From the NCBI RefSeq assembly GCF_002159495.1, contig NZ_NFIT01000001.1:62001-126000 (forward strand): a stretch of 64,000 nt of DNA. The letters run 5' to 3'. This DNA comes from Olsenella sp. An293. Lineage in GTDB: Bacteria > Actinomycetota > Coriobacteriia > Coriobacteriales > Atopobiaceae. Below, in pieces: positions 35,746 to 44,461 of this stretch. Under the pieces are notes generated by a model. That model did no database searches. It saw nothing but the letters and a program-made list of their open reading frames with translations, and was not told where the DNA came from. Made by a program: the position numbers and the translations under genes. Each line of letters starts with the position of its first letter. Within the stretch, counting starts at the first letter, position 1.

Positions 35746-36711
35746 CTACACCGTCCTAATGCGCGGGTTGATCAGCAGGTAGAGCATGTCAACCACGATG
35801 TTGATGATGACGAAGGCCAGAGCCACGACCACGACGACGCCCTGGACGAGCATGATCTCGCCGCCGGTGATGCCCTGCTGGATGAGGGTGCCCATACCCG
35901 GGAGGGCAAAGATGACCTCGATGACGACCGCGCCGCCCATGAGGTAGCCGATCTTGAGGCCGAGGGTGGTGACGGGCGTGATGAGGGCGTTGCGCAGAAC
36001 GTTCTTGGCGATGACGACGTTCTCGGGGATGCCCGAGCCGCGAGCCGTCTGCACGTAGTCCTTGTCGAGCTCCTCGACCATGGCGGTGCGCACGATGCGC
36101 GTCATCTGGCCGATGACCGGGAAGGCCAGGGCGATGGCGGGCATGATCATGCGGCCGAAGTAGCCGCCGGGGTTGGTGAAGATGTCGGGGAGCGCGCCGG
36201 AGGACGGGAAGACGCGCGTGAGCCCGGCCATGGTCACCAGAAGGATGAGCAGGACCGCCAGCCAGAAGGACGGCGTCGCGATGCCTGCGATCGATATCAC
36301 TCGGATTATCTGGTCGGGCCACTTGTCACGGTAGAGCGCCGATATGACGCCGAGCGTGAACGAGAAGACCGCGGCGATTAGAAGGCCGAAGAAGGTGAGC
36401 TGCATCGTGATCGGCAGGGCCGACGCGATGGCGGTGGCGACGGGGGTCTGGCGGCTGCCGTAGGTGCCCAGGTCGCCCTGGACGAGGCCGCCGATGTAGT
36501 CGACGTAGCGGACCGGCCACGGGTCGTTCATGCCGTGCTCGTCCATGTACTCAGCGACGGCCTCCGGCGACGCGCCCTCGCCCAGGACGGTGCGCGCGGG
36601 GATGGAGGGGTCGGTGAAGGACATGAGGAAGAACACGAGCAGGGTGACGCCCAGGGCCATGATCGGCAGCGCGATGATGCGCCGGCCGACAAGGCGCAGA
36701 AGGTTGTTCAT
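35746..36711 (-). CDS. ABC transporter permease (DppB/SatB-like)
   Basis: A 321-residue integral membrane permease with about six helices and the typical DppB features: N-terminal RRIIALPIMALGVTLLVF, PVRYVDYIGGLVQGDLG, and the EAA loop DYVQTARGSGIPENVVIAKN (20 residues). It forms the channel with the permease half of the fused protein. Its ATG has GAGAGGAGAGGG upstream and follows the substrate-binding protein gene after a 121-base gap with a hairpin. Confidence 0.92.
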   Translation of the reverse strand: MNNLLRLVGRRIIALPIMALGVTLLVFFLMSFTDPSIPARTVLGEGASPEAVAEYMDEHGMNDPWPVRYVDYIGGLVQGDLGTYGSRQTPVATAIASALPITMQLTFFGLLIAAVFSFTLGVISALYRDKWPDQIIRVISIAGIATPSFWLAVLLILLVTMAGLTRVFPSSGALPDIFTNPGGYFGRMIMPAIALAFPVIGQMTRIVRTAMVEELDKDYVQTARGSGIPENVVIAKNVLRNALITPVTTLGLKIGYLMGGAVVIEVIFALPGMGTLIQQGITGGEIMLVQGVVVVVALAFVIINIVVDMLYLLINPRIRTV

Positions 36712-36742
36712 ACCCTCTCCTCTCTCAATGCCTGCAGTACAG

Positions 36743-36778
36743 AGAGGGGCCCGAGCGAACCTTGGCCCGGACCCCTCG
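36743..36778 (-). terminator. Hairpin between substrate-binding protein and permease genes
   Basis: Stem gaggggcccg (36743-36752) against cccggacccctc (36767-36778) with one mismatch, about 55 bases after the binding-protein stop. There is no U tract, so it more likely stabilises the upstream message or causes partial termination, keeping the binding protein in excess, as is common in such operons. Confidence 0.5.
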
Positions 36779-36832
36779 AACGTCCTTGTTGATCCCCAGC
36801 CTTTCAGTGGGGAACGGAAACGTTGCTCGAGG

Positions 36833-38443
36833 CTACGCGCTGACCGTCTTGCAGCCGATGAAGTTCATGCCCGTGGTGCCGATGCCCGCGAAGCCCTCGA
36901 TGGCAGTGCCGGTCGGGGAGGCGGAGGCGTCGGCCCAGGAGGCGGTGACGGTCTGGACGTGAATCAGCGGGTAGAGAACCGCGTTGTCGGCGATGAGGTC
37001 GTAGACCTGCTTCCAGGTGGCCTGCTGCTCGTCGCCGGACTGGCCGAGGGCGGCGGTCATGAGCTCGCGGATCTGCTTGAACTCGTCGGAGCTGCCCCAG
37101 CCGGTACGGGTCTGCTGCCAGACGTTGTCACCGTACCACCAGTTGAGGAGCAGGTCGGGGTCGGCGCCCCAGCAGGACGGGTCGCCCGGGGCGATCAGGA
37201 TGTCGAAGTCGTCCGTGCCGCCGTCGATGGCCGCGTAGGTGGCCGCGGAGGTCTCCTCGGCGATCTCGCAGTTGAAGCCGAGGGCGTCGAGGTCCTGCTT
37301 GGCCTGGGTGGCCATGCCGGAGGCCTGGGTGTTGTCCGTGCAGCGGATCTTGAGGGCGCCCGGGGTCACGCCGGCCTCGTCGAGCAGGCTCTTGGCCTTC
37401 TCCTGGTCATAGGTGTAGACCGTCGCGGCCTCCTGGAAGTTGGGGAAGTCCTTGGGGATGTAGGAGGACGCGGTGGCGGCGAGGCCGTTGAAGATGTTGT
37501 CGATCATCTTGTCGGTGTTGATCGCGTACATCACGGCCTGGCGGGCGACCTTGTTGTCCCACGGCGCCTTGGTGGTGTTGAACATGATGAAGCGGGTGCC
37601 GAAGCCCTGGACCTGGTCGACCTTGCAGCCGGCGGACTCGATGAGGTCGATGGCGTCGGCGGTGACGGACTCCATGACGAGCGTGGTGCCCTGCTGCTGG
37701 GCGGTCATGCGGGCGGTGGCGTCGACGAGGATGTCGTAGTGCAGGCCGGCGTCCTCGGCCGGGAAGGAGCCGTTGTAGTTGGGGTTGGGGACGAGGTCGA
37801 CGGTGTTGTCCGTGATGGCGTCGTACATCCAGGGGCCGGAGCCGACGGGCTGCTGGGAGAGCTCGTCGTCAGAGGTGCCCGCGGGGAAGACGCGAACGAG
37901 CGCCAGGCGCTCCTTGAGGAGCGAGAAGTTCGCGATGGCGGTCTTCACGGTAATGGTGGTGTCGTCGGTGGCCTCGAGGGAGTCGATCGGGGCGAGGAAC
38001 GCGCCGTAGGTGGCGTCGGCCTTGGTGCGGTCGAAGGCCTCGACGACGTCGGCGGCGGTCACGGCGTTGCCGTTGGAGAACGCGGCGCCCTCGCGGATGG
38101 TGACGGTGAAGGTGGTATCGTCGACCTGCTCCGGGTCGCCGGTGGCGAGCTCGGGGAAGGTGGAGTAGTCGTGCGGGTCGGTGCCGTAGAGGCCCTCGAG
38201 GACGTGCCAGTTGGAGCCCAGGCAGAAGGCCGAGGAGGTCTTCGTCGGGTTGTACTCGGACGGAGCGTAGGCGGAGCCGGCCGTGATGGTGCCGCCGCCA
38301 GAGGTGGTCTCGCCGCCCTCGTCGCCGGTGGAGTCGGCGGGCGCGTCGCCGTTGTTGCACGCGGCGAGCGCGAGCGCGGACGCCGCGGCGGTCCCACCAA
38401 GGAACGCACGACGAGACACGGCGCTGTTCATGAGCTTCTTCAT
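36833..38443 (-). CDS. Family-5 extracellular solute-binding lipoprotein (SatA-like)
   Basis: A 536-residue substrate-binding protein. The N-terminus has a signal with paired arginines (SRRAFLGG) and a lipobox ALAAC at about residue 28, followed by an acidic/Gly-rich linker. The rest is an SBP_bac_5 fold (peptide/nickel-like), the fold used by SatA sialic acid binding proteins. The twin arginine suggests Tat export, unusual but known for this family in actinobacteria. ATG 38443 has AAAAGGAAG upstream. First gene of the four-gene transporter operon. Peptides are an alternative substrate. Confidence 0.88.
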   Translation of the reverse strand: MKKLMNSAVSRRAFLGGTAAASALALAACNNGDAPADSTGDEGGETTSGGGTITAGSAYAPSEYNPTKTSSAFCLGSNWHVLEGLYGTDPHDYSTFPELATGDPEQVDDTTFTVTIREGAAFSNGNAVTAADVVEAFDRTKADATYGAFLAPIDSLEATDDTTITVKTAIANFSLLKERLALVRVFPAGTSDDELSQQPVGSGPWMYDAITDNTVDLVPNPNYNGSFPAEDAGLHYDILVDATARMTAQQQGTTLVMESVTADAIDLIESAGCKVDQVQGFGTRFIMFNTTKAPWDNKVARQAVMYAINTDKMIDNIFNGLAATASSYIPKDFPNFQEAATVYTYDQEKAKSLLDEAGVTPGALKIRCTDNTQASGMATQAKQDLDALGFNCEIAEETSAATYAAIDGGTDDFDILIAPGDPSCWGADPDLLLNWWYGDNVWQQTRTGWGSSDEFKQIRELMTAALGQSGDEQQATWKQVYDLIADNAVLYPLIHVQTVTASWADASASPTGTAIEGFAGIGTTGMNFIGCKTVSA

Positions 38444-38715
38444 GGTGTCTTCCTTTTCTCCTCCTGCGACCGCCTCGTGGCGGCGGTCGTCCCTTGTTGT
38501 CCTATTGTGCGCGACCCCCTGCGCAACATCACTCATAGAACCGACTAACGGACGGATTAATGCCCCCAAACGGTTGGGCGTATGTAATCAGCCTGTAAAT
38601 CTGGTATGGTGGTTACATTCTCTTTCCTCACCGCAATATCCTGCTCCCATTCAAAGAAGCCCAGTTAATCTGAGGTATATGGAATCGTTCTCAGTTCTAG
38701 TTCTTCTCGATTTTT

Positions 38716-38745
38716 CAGGAACTGGTATCTATGTAAGTTCCTGAA
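38716..38745. repeat. 9-bp palindrome spanning the uvrC stop
   Basis: Arms tcaggaact (38716-38724) and agttcctga (38737-38745) flank a 12-base loop that contains the uvrC stop codon. On the minus strand it is followed by AAAAATC rather than T. The remaining gap to 38443 is AT-richer than its surroundings and probably carries the transporter promoter, but I cannot place a clear -35/-10 pair. Confidence 0.55.
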
Positions 38746-40654
38746 GGGCCTGATAGACGGCTCGGGCCACCTCGGTTGGTATGCCCTGCGTCGCGGCGAT
38801 CTCCTCCTCGCTCGCGGCGCGCAGGCGCTTGAGCGAGCCAAAGCGGCGCATGAGGGCGCGCTTGCGCTTGGGGCCCACCCCGGGCACGTCGTCGAGGACC
38901 GACGTCGTCATCGCCTTGTCGCGTAGCTCCCGGTGGAAGGTGATCGCGAAGCGGTGGGACTCGTCGCGCACCTGCTTGATCAGGTAGAGCGAGGGCGAGC
39001 CGCTCGGCAGCACCACCGGCGTCTCGTCCCACGGCACGAAGAGCTCCTCGTCGGACTTGGCCAGGCCGCAGACCGGGATGTCGAGCCCCAGGCTCTCGAG
39101 CTGGGCCATCGCGGCAGTGAGCTGCGGCTTGCCGCCGTCGACCACGAGCAGGTCGGGACGGCTGCCAAAGCGCTCGTCGGCCATGCGCTCCGGGGCGTAG
39201 CGCCGTCCCAGCACCTCGGACATCGAGACGAAGTCGTTGGCCTCGGTGAGCGGCGTCTGGATCTTGAAGCGGCGGTACTGCGCCTTGTCGGGCCGGCCGT
39301 TGGTGAAGACCACCATCGAGGCCACGGTGAAGTGCCCGTGCAGCGTCGAGATGTCGAAGCACTCGATGCGCATGGGCGGCGCGTCGAGGGCCAGCGCGCT
39401 CTCGAGCTGCAGCAGGGCCTGGTTGGTGCGCTCGTCGGCATATCCCGTGCGCACCATGTAGCGCATGAGCGCGTGCCGGGCGTTCTCCGAGGCCATGTCG
39501 AGCAGGCGGCGCTTCTCGCCGCGCTGCGGTCGGTGCAGGCGCACGGCGCGCCCGCCCTTCTCGGCGAGCCACTGGGAAACGACCTCGGCGTCGCCGAGCT
39601 CGCAGGGAAGGTCGACCTCGGAGGGGACGTCGGCCGTCTCGTCGTAGTAGCGCTTGACGAAGCCCCCCACGAGCTCCTCCTCGGAGACGTCGAGGCCCTT
39701 GTCGAGGATGAACTCGGCCGAGCGCACCGTCCGGCCCTCGCGCACCACGAAGACGCAGGCGCAGCTGATGGTCTCCTCGCGGTAGAAGCCAAAGAGGTCG
39801 AGGCTCACGCTCGAGGGGAAGACCACCTGCTGGCGGTCGTCGAGCGCGTCGAGGTTGTCGAGGCGCGCCTTGATGCGGCCGGCGCGCTCGAAGTCGAGGT
39901 CCGCCGCCGCCGCGCGCATCTGCTCGGCGAGCTCGCCCACGATCTCCGAGCGGTTGCCGCGGAGGAACCGCTCGACCTGGCTCACGTGGCGCGCGTACTC
40001 CACGGTGTCGATCATGCCGGCGCACACGCCCGGGCCGCGCCCCACGTGGTAGTCGAAGCACGGGCGGCACTTCTCGGCGAGCATGAGGTTGGCGACGGAA
40101 GCCTGGTCGGGGTCACGCTCGAGCAGGCGCTTGGCACGCTTCCACTCCGCGCAGGTGGCAAGGCATATGGGCACCACCTTGCGCAGGGTGTCGATGGTCT
40201 CTCGGGCGGCGCGGGCGTCGGTGTAGGGGCCAAAGTAGCGCGTGCCCTTGCGGTGCTTCTCGCGCGTGTACTTGATCGCGGGGAAGACGTCGGACTCGGT
40301 GATGGCGATGAACGGGTAGGACTTGTCGTCCTTGTAGTCCACGTTGAAGTAGGGGTGGTACTGCGCGATGAGGTTGCGCTCCAGGACGAGCGCCTCGTGC
40401 TCGGAGCCCACCACCACGTAGTCGAAGGACCTCACGACCTGCATCATGAGCGGGATCTTCTCGCGCTCGTCCTGCAGGGTCACGTACTGGCGCATGCGGG
40501 CGCGCAGGTTCTTGGCCTTGCCCACGTAGACGACCTCGCCGCGGCCGTCCTTCCAGAGGTAGCAGCCGGGCTCGGTGGGGACCCGCGCGACCTGCTCGGA
40601 AAGGGTCGGCTCCACGCGGGCGCCGCCGGCGGGGCTGTCCGGGGCCTCGCTCAC
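38729..40654 (-). CDS. uvrC: Excinuclease ABC subunit C
   Basis: A 641-residue UvrC, which makes both incisions in nucleotide excision repair with UvrA and UvrB. Domains: GIY-YIG nuclease (PGCYLWKDGRGEVVYVGKAK, residues about 25-100), a Cys-rich segment, the UvrB-interacting UVR motif (about 225-260), the RNase H-like second nuclease (IECFDIS, VVDGGKPQL) and C-terminal helix-hairpin-helices (VPGVGPKRKRALM). The GTG at 40654 overlaps the ATP-grasp gene's stop as GTGA. UvrA is at 56668-59541; uvrB is not in the window. Confidence 0.95.
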   Translation of the reverse strand: MSEAPDSPAGGARVEPTLSEQVARVPTEPGCYLWKDGRGEVVYVGKAKNLRARMRQYVTLQDEREKIPLMMQVVRSFDYVVVGSEHEALVLERNLIAQYHPYFNVDYKDDKSYPFIAITESDVFPAIKYTREKHRKGTRYFGPYTDARAARETIDTLRKVVPICLATCAEWKRAKRLLERDPDQASVANLMLAEKCRPCFDYHVGRGPGVCAGMIDTVEYARHVSQVERFLRGNRSEIVGELAEQMRAAAADLDFERAGRIKARLDNLDALDDRQQVVFPSSVSLDLFGFYREETISCACVFVVREGRTVRSAEFILDKGLDVSEEELVGGFVKRYYDETADVPSEVDLPCELGDAEVVSQWLAEKGGRAVRLHRPQRGEKRRLLDMASENARHALMRYMVRTGYADERTNQALLQLESALALDAPPMRIECFDISTLHGHFTVASMVVFTNGRPDKAQYRRFKIQTPLTEANDFVSMSEVLGRRYAPERMADERFGSRPDLLVVDGGKPQLTAAMAQLESLGLDIPVCGLAKSDEELFVPWDETPVVLPSGSPSLYLIKQVRDESHRFAITFHRELRDKAMTTSVLDDVPGVGPKRKRALMRRFGSLKRLRAASEEEIAATQGIPTEVARAVYQALQELT

Positions 40655-41919
40655 GAGACGTCCCCGTGCGGGAGGTACTTCTCGAACTTCTGGACTTGGT
40701 GGAAGTAGTTGACGTAGGCCCAGAGGCGCTGCGCGAGCGAGTCGTGCCCGCCACGCCAGTGAAGCGCGAAGCTCGCCGTCTTGTCGCGGTAGGCGGCAAG
40801 GACGCGGTCCTTGAGGGGGCCGGCCGGCATGCAGCGCTCGATCACCTTGCGCGGGACGGCCACGTAGGCCCAGTCCTCGCGGGGCGCGACGGGCGCGGGC
40901 GTGCGGCCGAGCACGACGTCTTCCACCTGGATGCGCGCAAAGTTGACGCCCGCGAGCAGGACGAACCAGGAGCTGCGCCCGGGACGGGCGTTCATCTCGA
41001 GGAACTTGAACTCGCCGGTGCGCACGTCCCACTTGGCGTCGAAGGTCCCCATGCCGTGGTAGCCCACGCGCTTGACGAAGCGGGCCGCGGCGGCCTCCAC
41101 CTCGGCGTTGCGCTCCGGGACGATGGCCACCGCGTTGCCGATGGCGCCGGGGTGATGGTCCTCCAGCCCCACGTGGCCGCAGATCGAGAAGACCACGTCC
41201 GAGTTGGCGTCCGCGTAGAGGTAGATGGCGTACATGTGGGAGTCCCCGCCGGGGATGAACTCCTGGACGATGAGGCTCTCGTCGTAGCAGGAGCGCTTGA
41301 GCTCGTCGAAGATGCGGCGCAGCTCCTCGGGCGTCTCCACGATGAAGATCTTCTGCTTGCCGGGGAACTCCGCGTAGTGATAGGCGGCCGAGTTGGACGG
41401 CTTGGCCACGAGCGGGTAGGCGAAGCCGGAGTCGTCCGCCTGGGCGGCGGGGTCGGCGCAGTCGAGCAGGCGCGTCTTGGGGTAGGGCACGCCCACCTCC
41501 TCGCACACGCGGTAGAAGTTCTCCTTCTGCGTGACGAAGTCCAGCACGTCAAAGTCCACGACGGGCGTGTAGAACCAGCGCTCGAGCTCGGACTTGTGCT
41601 GCGAGACGATGCGCGCGTAGAAGTCCCCGCAGGTCACGAGGAACGGCACGCGCCCGGCGGCGCAGAGCTCCTCCCCCAGCTCGGCGAGCGTGGCGAGAAG
41701 GACCTCGGGCTCGTCGAAGCCCTCGACGACGCGGTACTCCGCGAAGCGCGTGCGCGAGATGGACTTGATGTCGGAGCTGCCGTAGATGATCGCCCGTGCG
41801 CCGTACGCCTCGCGGAAGGCGCGGACGTAGGCGTAGGCGGAGTAGTCCGCGCCGAGGATGACGGGCTGGATGGTCGAGGCGAGGTCCTTCTCGGCGACGT
41901 GCTCTGGTCTGGTTGCCAT
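40651..41919 (-). CDS. ATP-grasp carboxylate-amine ligase-like protein
   Basis: A 422-residue ATP-grasp protein. Visible: an N-terminal Rossmann-like domain (PVILGADYSAYAYVRAF), ATP-binding lysine in YPLVAKPSNSAAYH, the segment SLIVQEFIPGGDSHMYA, and the metal-binding FLEMNARPGRSS. It resembles uncharacterised carboxylate-amine ligases and D-aspartate ligases, which make cell-wall cross-bridges or small peptides. Substrates cannot be inferred. It sits between hisE (17 bases) and uvrC (overlap), so it is likely co-transcribed with hisI-hisE. Confidence 0.8.
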   Translation of the reverse strand: MATRPEHVAEKDLASTIQPVILGADYSAYAYVRAFREAYGARAIIYGSSDIKSISRTRFAEYRVVEGFDEPEVLLATLAELGEELCAAGRVPFLVTCGDFYARIVSQHKSELERWFYTPVVDFDVLDFVTQKENFYRVCEEVGVPYPKTRLLDCADPAAQADDSGFAYPLVAKPSNSAAYHYAEFPGKQKIFIVETPEELRRIFDELKRSCYDESLIVQEFIPGGDSHMYAIYLYADANSDVVFSICGHVGLEDHHPGAIGNAVAIVPERNAEVEAAAARFVKRVGYHGMGTFDAKWDVRTGEFKFLEMNARPGRSSWFVLLAGVNFARIQVEDVVLGRTPAPVAPREDWAYVAVPRKVIERCMPAGPLKDRVLAAYRDKTASFALHWRGGHDSLAQRLWAYVNYFHQVQKFEKYLPHGDVS

Positions 41920-41936
41920 GTTGTTCCTATCTGGGC

Positions 41937-42254
41937 CTAGCGGTGGCGGGCGTCGAGCTCGCCGGCGAGCTCCGCGACGGTGACGCCGTGGCGCTCGAGG
42001 GTGACGAGCAGGTGGTAGACGAGGTCGGCGGCCTCGTAGCGGATGTGGTCGTGGTCGCGGTCCTTGCAGGCGAGCGCGACCTCGGTGGCCTCCTCGGTGA
42101 CCTTCTTGAGGAGGGTGTCCTCAGGCCCCTGCAGCAGGCGGGCGGTATAGGACGTCTCCGGCGAGGCGTCGCGGCGGGCGTGGATGACGGCGGCGAGCCC
42201 GGTGAGCGTCTCGCCGATATCGCCGTCGTGCACGTTGGCGGTTCTCTCCCCCAT
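41937..42254 (-). CDS. hisE: Phosphoribosyl-ATP diphosphatase
   Basis: A 105-residue MazG-like HisE that removes pyrophosphate from phosphoribosyl-ATP, the second step of histidine synthesis. The helical motif KKVTEEATEVALACKDRD carries the metal-binding Glu residues and EAADLVYHLLV the Asp. Its ATG at 42254 is preceded by GGGGGATA, and hisI ends 10 bases upstream. hisE and hisI are separate here, not fused. Confidence 0.94.
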   Translation of the reverse strand: MGERTANVHDGDIGETLTGLAAVIHARRDASPETSYTARLLQGPEDTLLKKVTEEATEVALACKDRDHDHIRYEAADLVYHLLVTLERHGVTVAELAGELDARHR

Positions 42255-42264
42255 TGGTATCCCC

Positions 42265-42675
42265 CTAGCGGTCGTCGCCCTCCGCCGGCGCGGCGGCGAG
42301 CTCGCGGTAGAAGCAGCTGCGGTGGCCGGTGTGGCAGGCCGGGCCCGGCGAGTCCACCTCGACGAGCAGCGTGTCGGCGTCGCAGTCCACGAGCACGCGG
42401 CGCACCCGCTGGACGTTGCCGCTGGTGGCGCCCTTGTTCCAGAGCTCACGCCGGCTGCGGCTCCAGAACCAGGTGGTGCCGGTCTCGAGGGTGAGGCGAA
42501 GCGACTCCTCGCTCATCCACGCGACCATGAGCACCTCGCCGGTGCCGGCCTGCTGCACGACGGCGGGCACGAGGCCTCGCTCGTCGAAGCGCACGACCGC
42601 GTCGGCGAGCGTCACGGGCTCGAGCCGCTCGCCGGCGTAGGTATACTGAGGCTCCTGCTGGGGCGTCTGTGACAC
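42265..42675 (-). CDS. hisI: Phosphoribosyl-AMP cyclohydrolase
   Basis: A 136-residue HisI, opening the adenine ring in the third step of histidine synthesis. Metal and substrate motifs are intact: [23 protein letters not shown] and the zinc Cys-containing [13 protein letters not shown]. The GTG start at 42675 follows GGAGGACCC. Divergent from the flavoprotein at 42735, with only 59 bases between the two starts. The intergenic region contains CACTTTACT, which also occurs upstream of hisZG. Confidence 0.94.
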   Translation of the reverse strand: MSQTPQQEPQYTYAGERLEPVTLADAVVRFDERGLVPAVVQQAGTGEVLMVAWMSEESLRLTLETGTTWFWSRSRRELWNKGATSGNVQRVRRVLVDCDADTLLVEVDSPGPACHTGHRSCFYRELAAAPAEGDDR

Positions 42676-42734
42676 GGGTCCTCCTCGGTCCTTGCTGCCC
42701 CATCACTTTACTACACGGCAGCGAAGGGGTTGCG

Positions 42735-44306
42735 ATGGCTCACGCGACGGAAACCGAGTCGTTCGACGTGCTCGTGGTGGGCGCCGGCATCGCGGGGTGC
42801 GAGGCCGCGCTCGCCGCCGCCGAGGCCGGCGCGCGCGTGGCGCTCGCGAGCGCGGCAGACACGTTCTCCGGGTCGAGCTTCTTTCCCGGCACGTGGGGGC
42901 TCGGCCTGGTGGGGCCGGCGGACGATAAGGACGAGGCGGACTTCGTCGAGACGATCCTCGAGGTGGGGCGCGGCATGGCGCTGCCGGGGCTCGCGTCCGC
43001 GCTCGTGCGCGGCGTCGCCGCGGCCGTGGGGCGGCTCGAGGAGCGCGGCGTCGAGCTTCAGCAGGCGGAGCGCCCCGAGGAGCGCGACTTCATCCCCTGC
43101 TTCGACCGTCGATGCCGCAGCTGGCACGGCCTCGGCCGAGCGTCGTACCGAGCCGCGACCGAGGCTGCGCTTCGGGCGGCTGGCGTCACGGCGCTCCCCT
43201 TCCACGAGCTGCTCGACCTCGTCGAGATGGACGGGCGCGTCTGCGGCGCCGTGCTCTTCGACGTGCGGTCGGGGGCGGAGCGCGTCGTGGGTGCCGGCGC
43301 CGTGGTCCTGGCGACGGGCGGCTTCGGCGGGCTCTTCTCGCGCACGCTCACGATGCCCGACGTCACCGGCACCGCCGCCGCGGTGGCGCTGCGCCACGGG
43401 GCGCGCCTGGTGAACGTCGAGTTCATCCAGATCATGCCCGGCCTCGTGGAGCCGGTCCGCGGCGTGGTCTTCAACGAGCGGACCTTCCGCTACGCGCGCG
43501 TCGAGGGGCTCGACGCGCCGGGCGCCGCGGGGCTGCTCGACACGCGCGGCGGGCACGGGCCCTTCACCGCGAGCCTGCCCGACCGCGTCGTGGACTTCGC
43601 GGTCGCGGCGGCAGGGGCGCGCGGGGCGGCCGTGTCCTACGACCTGCCGGAGAAGCTGCCGGAGTTCATGCAGACCTACTTCGACTGGTTCGAGGACGCC
43701 TTCGGGCGCCGCCCGGACGGGGGCCTGCGGATCGCCCCGTACGCGCATGCCTCCAACGGCGGCATCCTCGCGGACGAGCGGGGCGCGACCGGCGTCCCGG
43801 GCCTCTTCGCCTGCGGCGAGGCCACGGGCGGCATGCACGGAGCCGACCGGATCGGCGGCCTCTCGAGCGCAAACGGCCTGGTCTTCGGCCACGCCGCCGG
43901 GCGAGCCGCCGCCGGCGATGCCGCCGCAACCCGCGTCACCGCACCCAACGCCGCCGCCCACGCCGTGAAGGCACGGTCCCCTCTCGGCGTCCCGGAGCGG
44001 GAGGGGCTTCTCGCGCTGCGGCACGCCATGGACGAGCGCTGCCTGCTCGGGCGCACCGCGGAGGAACTGCAGGCGATGGGCCGCCTGCTCGACGAGCTGG
44101 ACAGGGACAGCGCGCGGACCGGGTCCCGGCGCCTTGCCAACGCCGCCCTCTCGGCCCGCGCCCTCGTGACCGCCATGCTCGCGCGGACGGAGAGCCGCGG
44201 CGCCCACCACCGCGCGGACTTCCCCGAAGAGGACCCTGACCAGGCCCGCCCGCTCGTGATTCGCCTGGGCTCGGACGGCCGGCCCGTGGCGGAGCCGCTC
44301 GGCTAA
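42735..44306 (+). CDS. FAD-binding flavoprotein of the fumarate reductase/L-aspartate oxidase type
   Basis: A 523-residue cytosolic flavoprotein: FAD-binding VVGAGIAGCEAALAAAEAG at the N-terminus, ATGGFGG, and the C-terminal FAD motif GLFACGEATGGMHGADRIGG. It belongs to the FAD_binding_2 fold with NadB and fumarate reductase flavoproteins, but substrate-binding residues are not clearly those of NadB, and no nadA/nadC genes accompany it. It has no export signal. Its start (ATG 42735 after GAAGGGG) is well supported. It is the only plus-strand gene inside the his region and splits hisF from hisI. Confidence 0.82.
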   Translation: MAHATETESFDVLVVGAGIAGCEAALAAAEAGARVALASAADTFSGSSFFPGTWGLGLVGPADDKDEADFVETILEVGRGMALPGLASALVRGVAAAVGRLEERGVELQQAERPEERDFIPCFDRRCRSWHGLGRASYRAATEAALRAAGVTALPFHELLDLVEMDGRVCGAVLFDVRSGAERVVGAGAVVLATGGFGGLFSRTLTMPDVTGTAAAVALRHGARLVNVEFIQIMPGLVEPVRGVVFNERTFRYARVEGLDAPGAAGLLDTRGGHGPFTASLPDRVVDFAVAAAGARGAAVSYDLPEKLPEFMQTYFDWFEDAFGRRPDGGLRIAPYAHASNGGILADERGATGVPGLFACGEATGGMHGADRIGGLSSANGLVFGHAAGRAAAGDAAATRVTAPNAAAHAVKARSPLGVPEREGLLALRHAMDERCLLGRTAEELQAMGRLLDELDRDSARTGSRRLANAALSARALVTAMLARTESRGAHHRADFPEEDPDQARPLVIRLGSDGRPVAEPLG

Positions 44307-44330
44307 GGGCCGGAACCCGACGAGGGGCGC

Positions 44331-44450
44331 CGTTGTAGGCAGTTTTTTCGATGGCCCCCAGTATCGGGCGCATTTCACGCGAAAAGGCGCAGGTAGACGG
44401 CTTGTTCAAAAGGGGCTACTCGGAGCCCCTTCCAAAAACTGCCTACAACG
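44331..44450. repeat. 120-bp inverted-repeat element between the flavoprotein and hisF
   Basis: A perfect 17-bp terminal inverted repeat (CGTTGTAGGCAGTTTTT at 44331-44347, complement at 44434-44450) encloses an internal hairpin and short direct repeats. It sits between two convergent stop codons. No coding capacity. It has the size and structure of a miniature mobile element but no visible target-site duplication. Confidence 0.7.
44408..44430 (-). terminator. Probable hisF terminator inside the repeat element
   Basis: Minus strand AGGGGCT-CCGAGT-AGCCCCT followed by TTTTG, about 32 bases after the hisF stop. Confidence 0.7.
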
Positions 44451-44461
44451 CGGGGCGGGCC

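Noticed and set aside
42735-44306. nadB, L-aspartate oxidase
   Set aside because: The fold fits, but there is no nadA or nadC beside it and substrate-site residues are not clearly those of NadB, so the gene symbol was withheld.
44331-44450. Insertion sequence with transposase
   Set aside because: Only 120 bp between the inverted ends and no coding capacity, so at most a miniature non-autonomous element.
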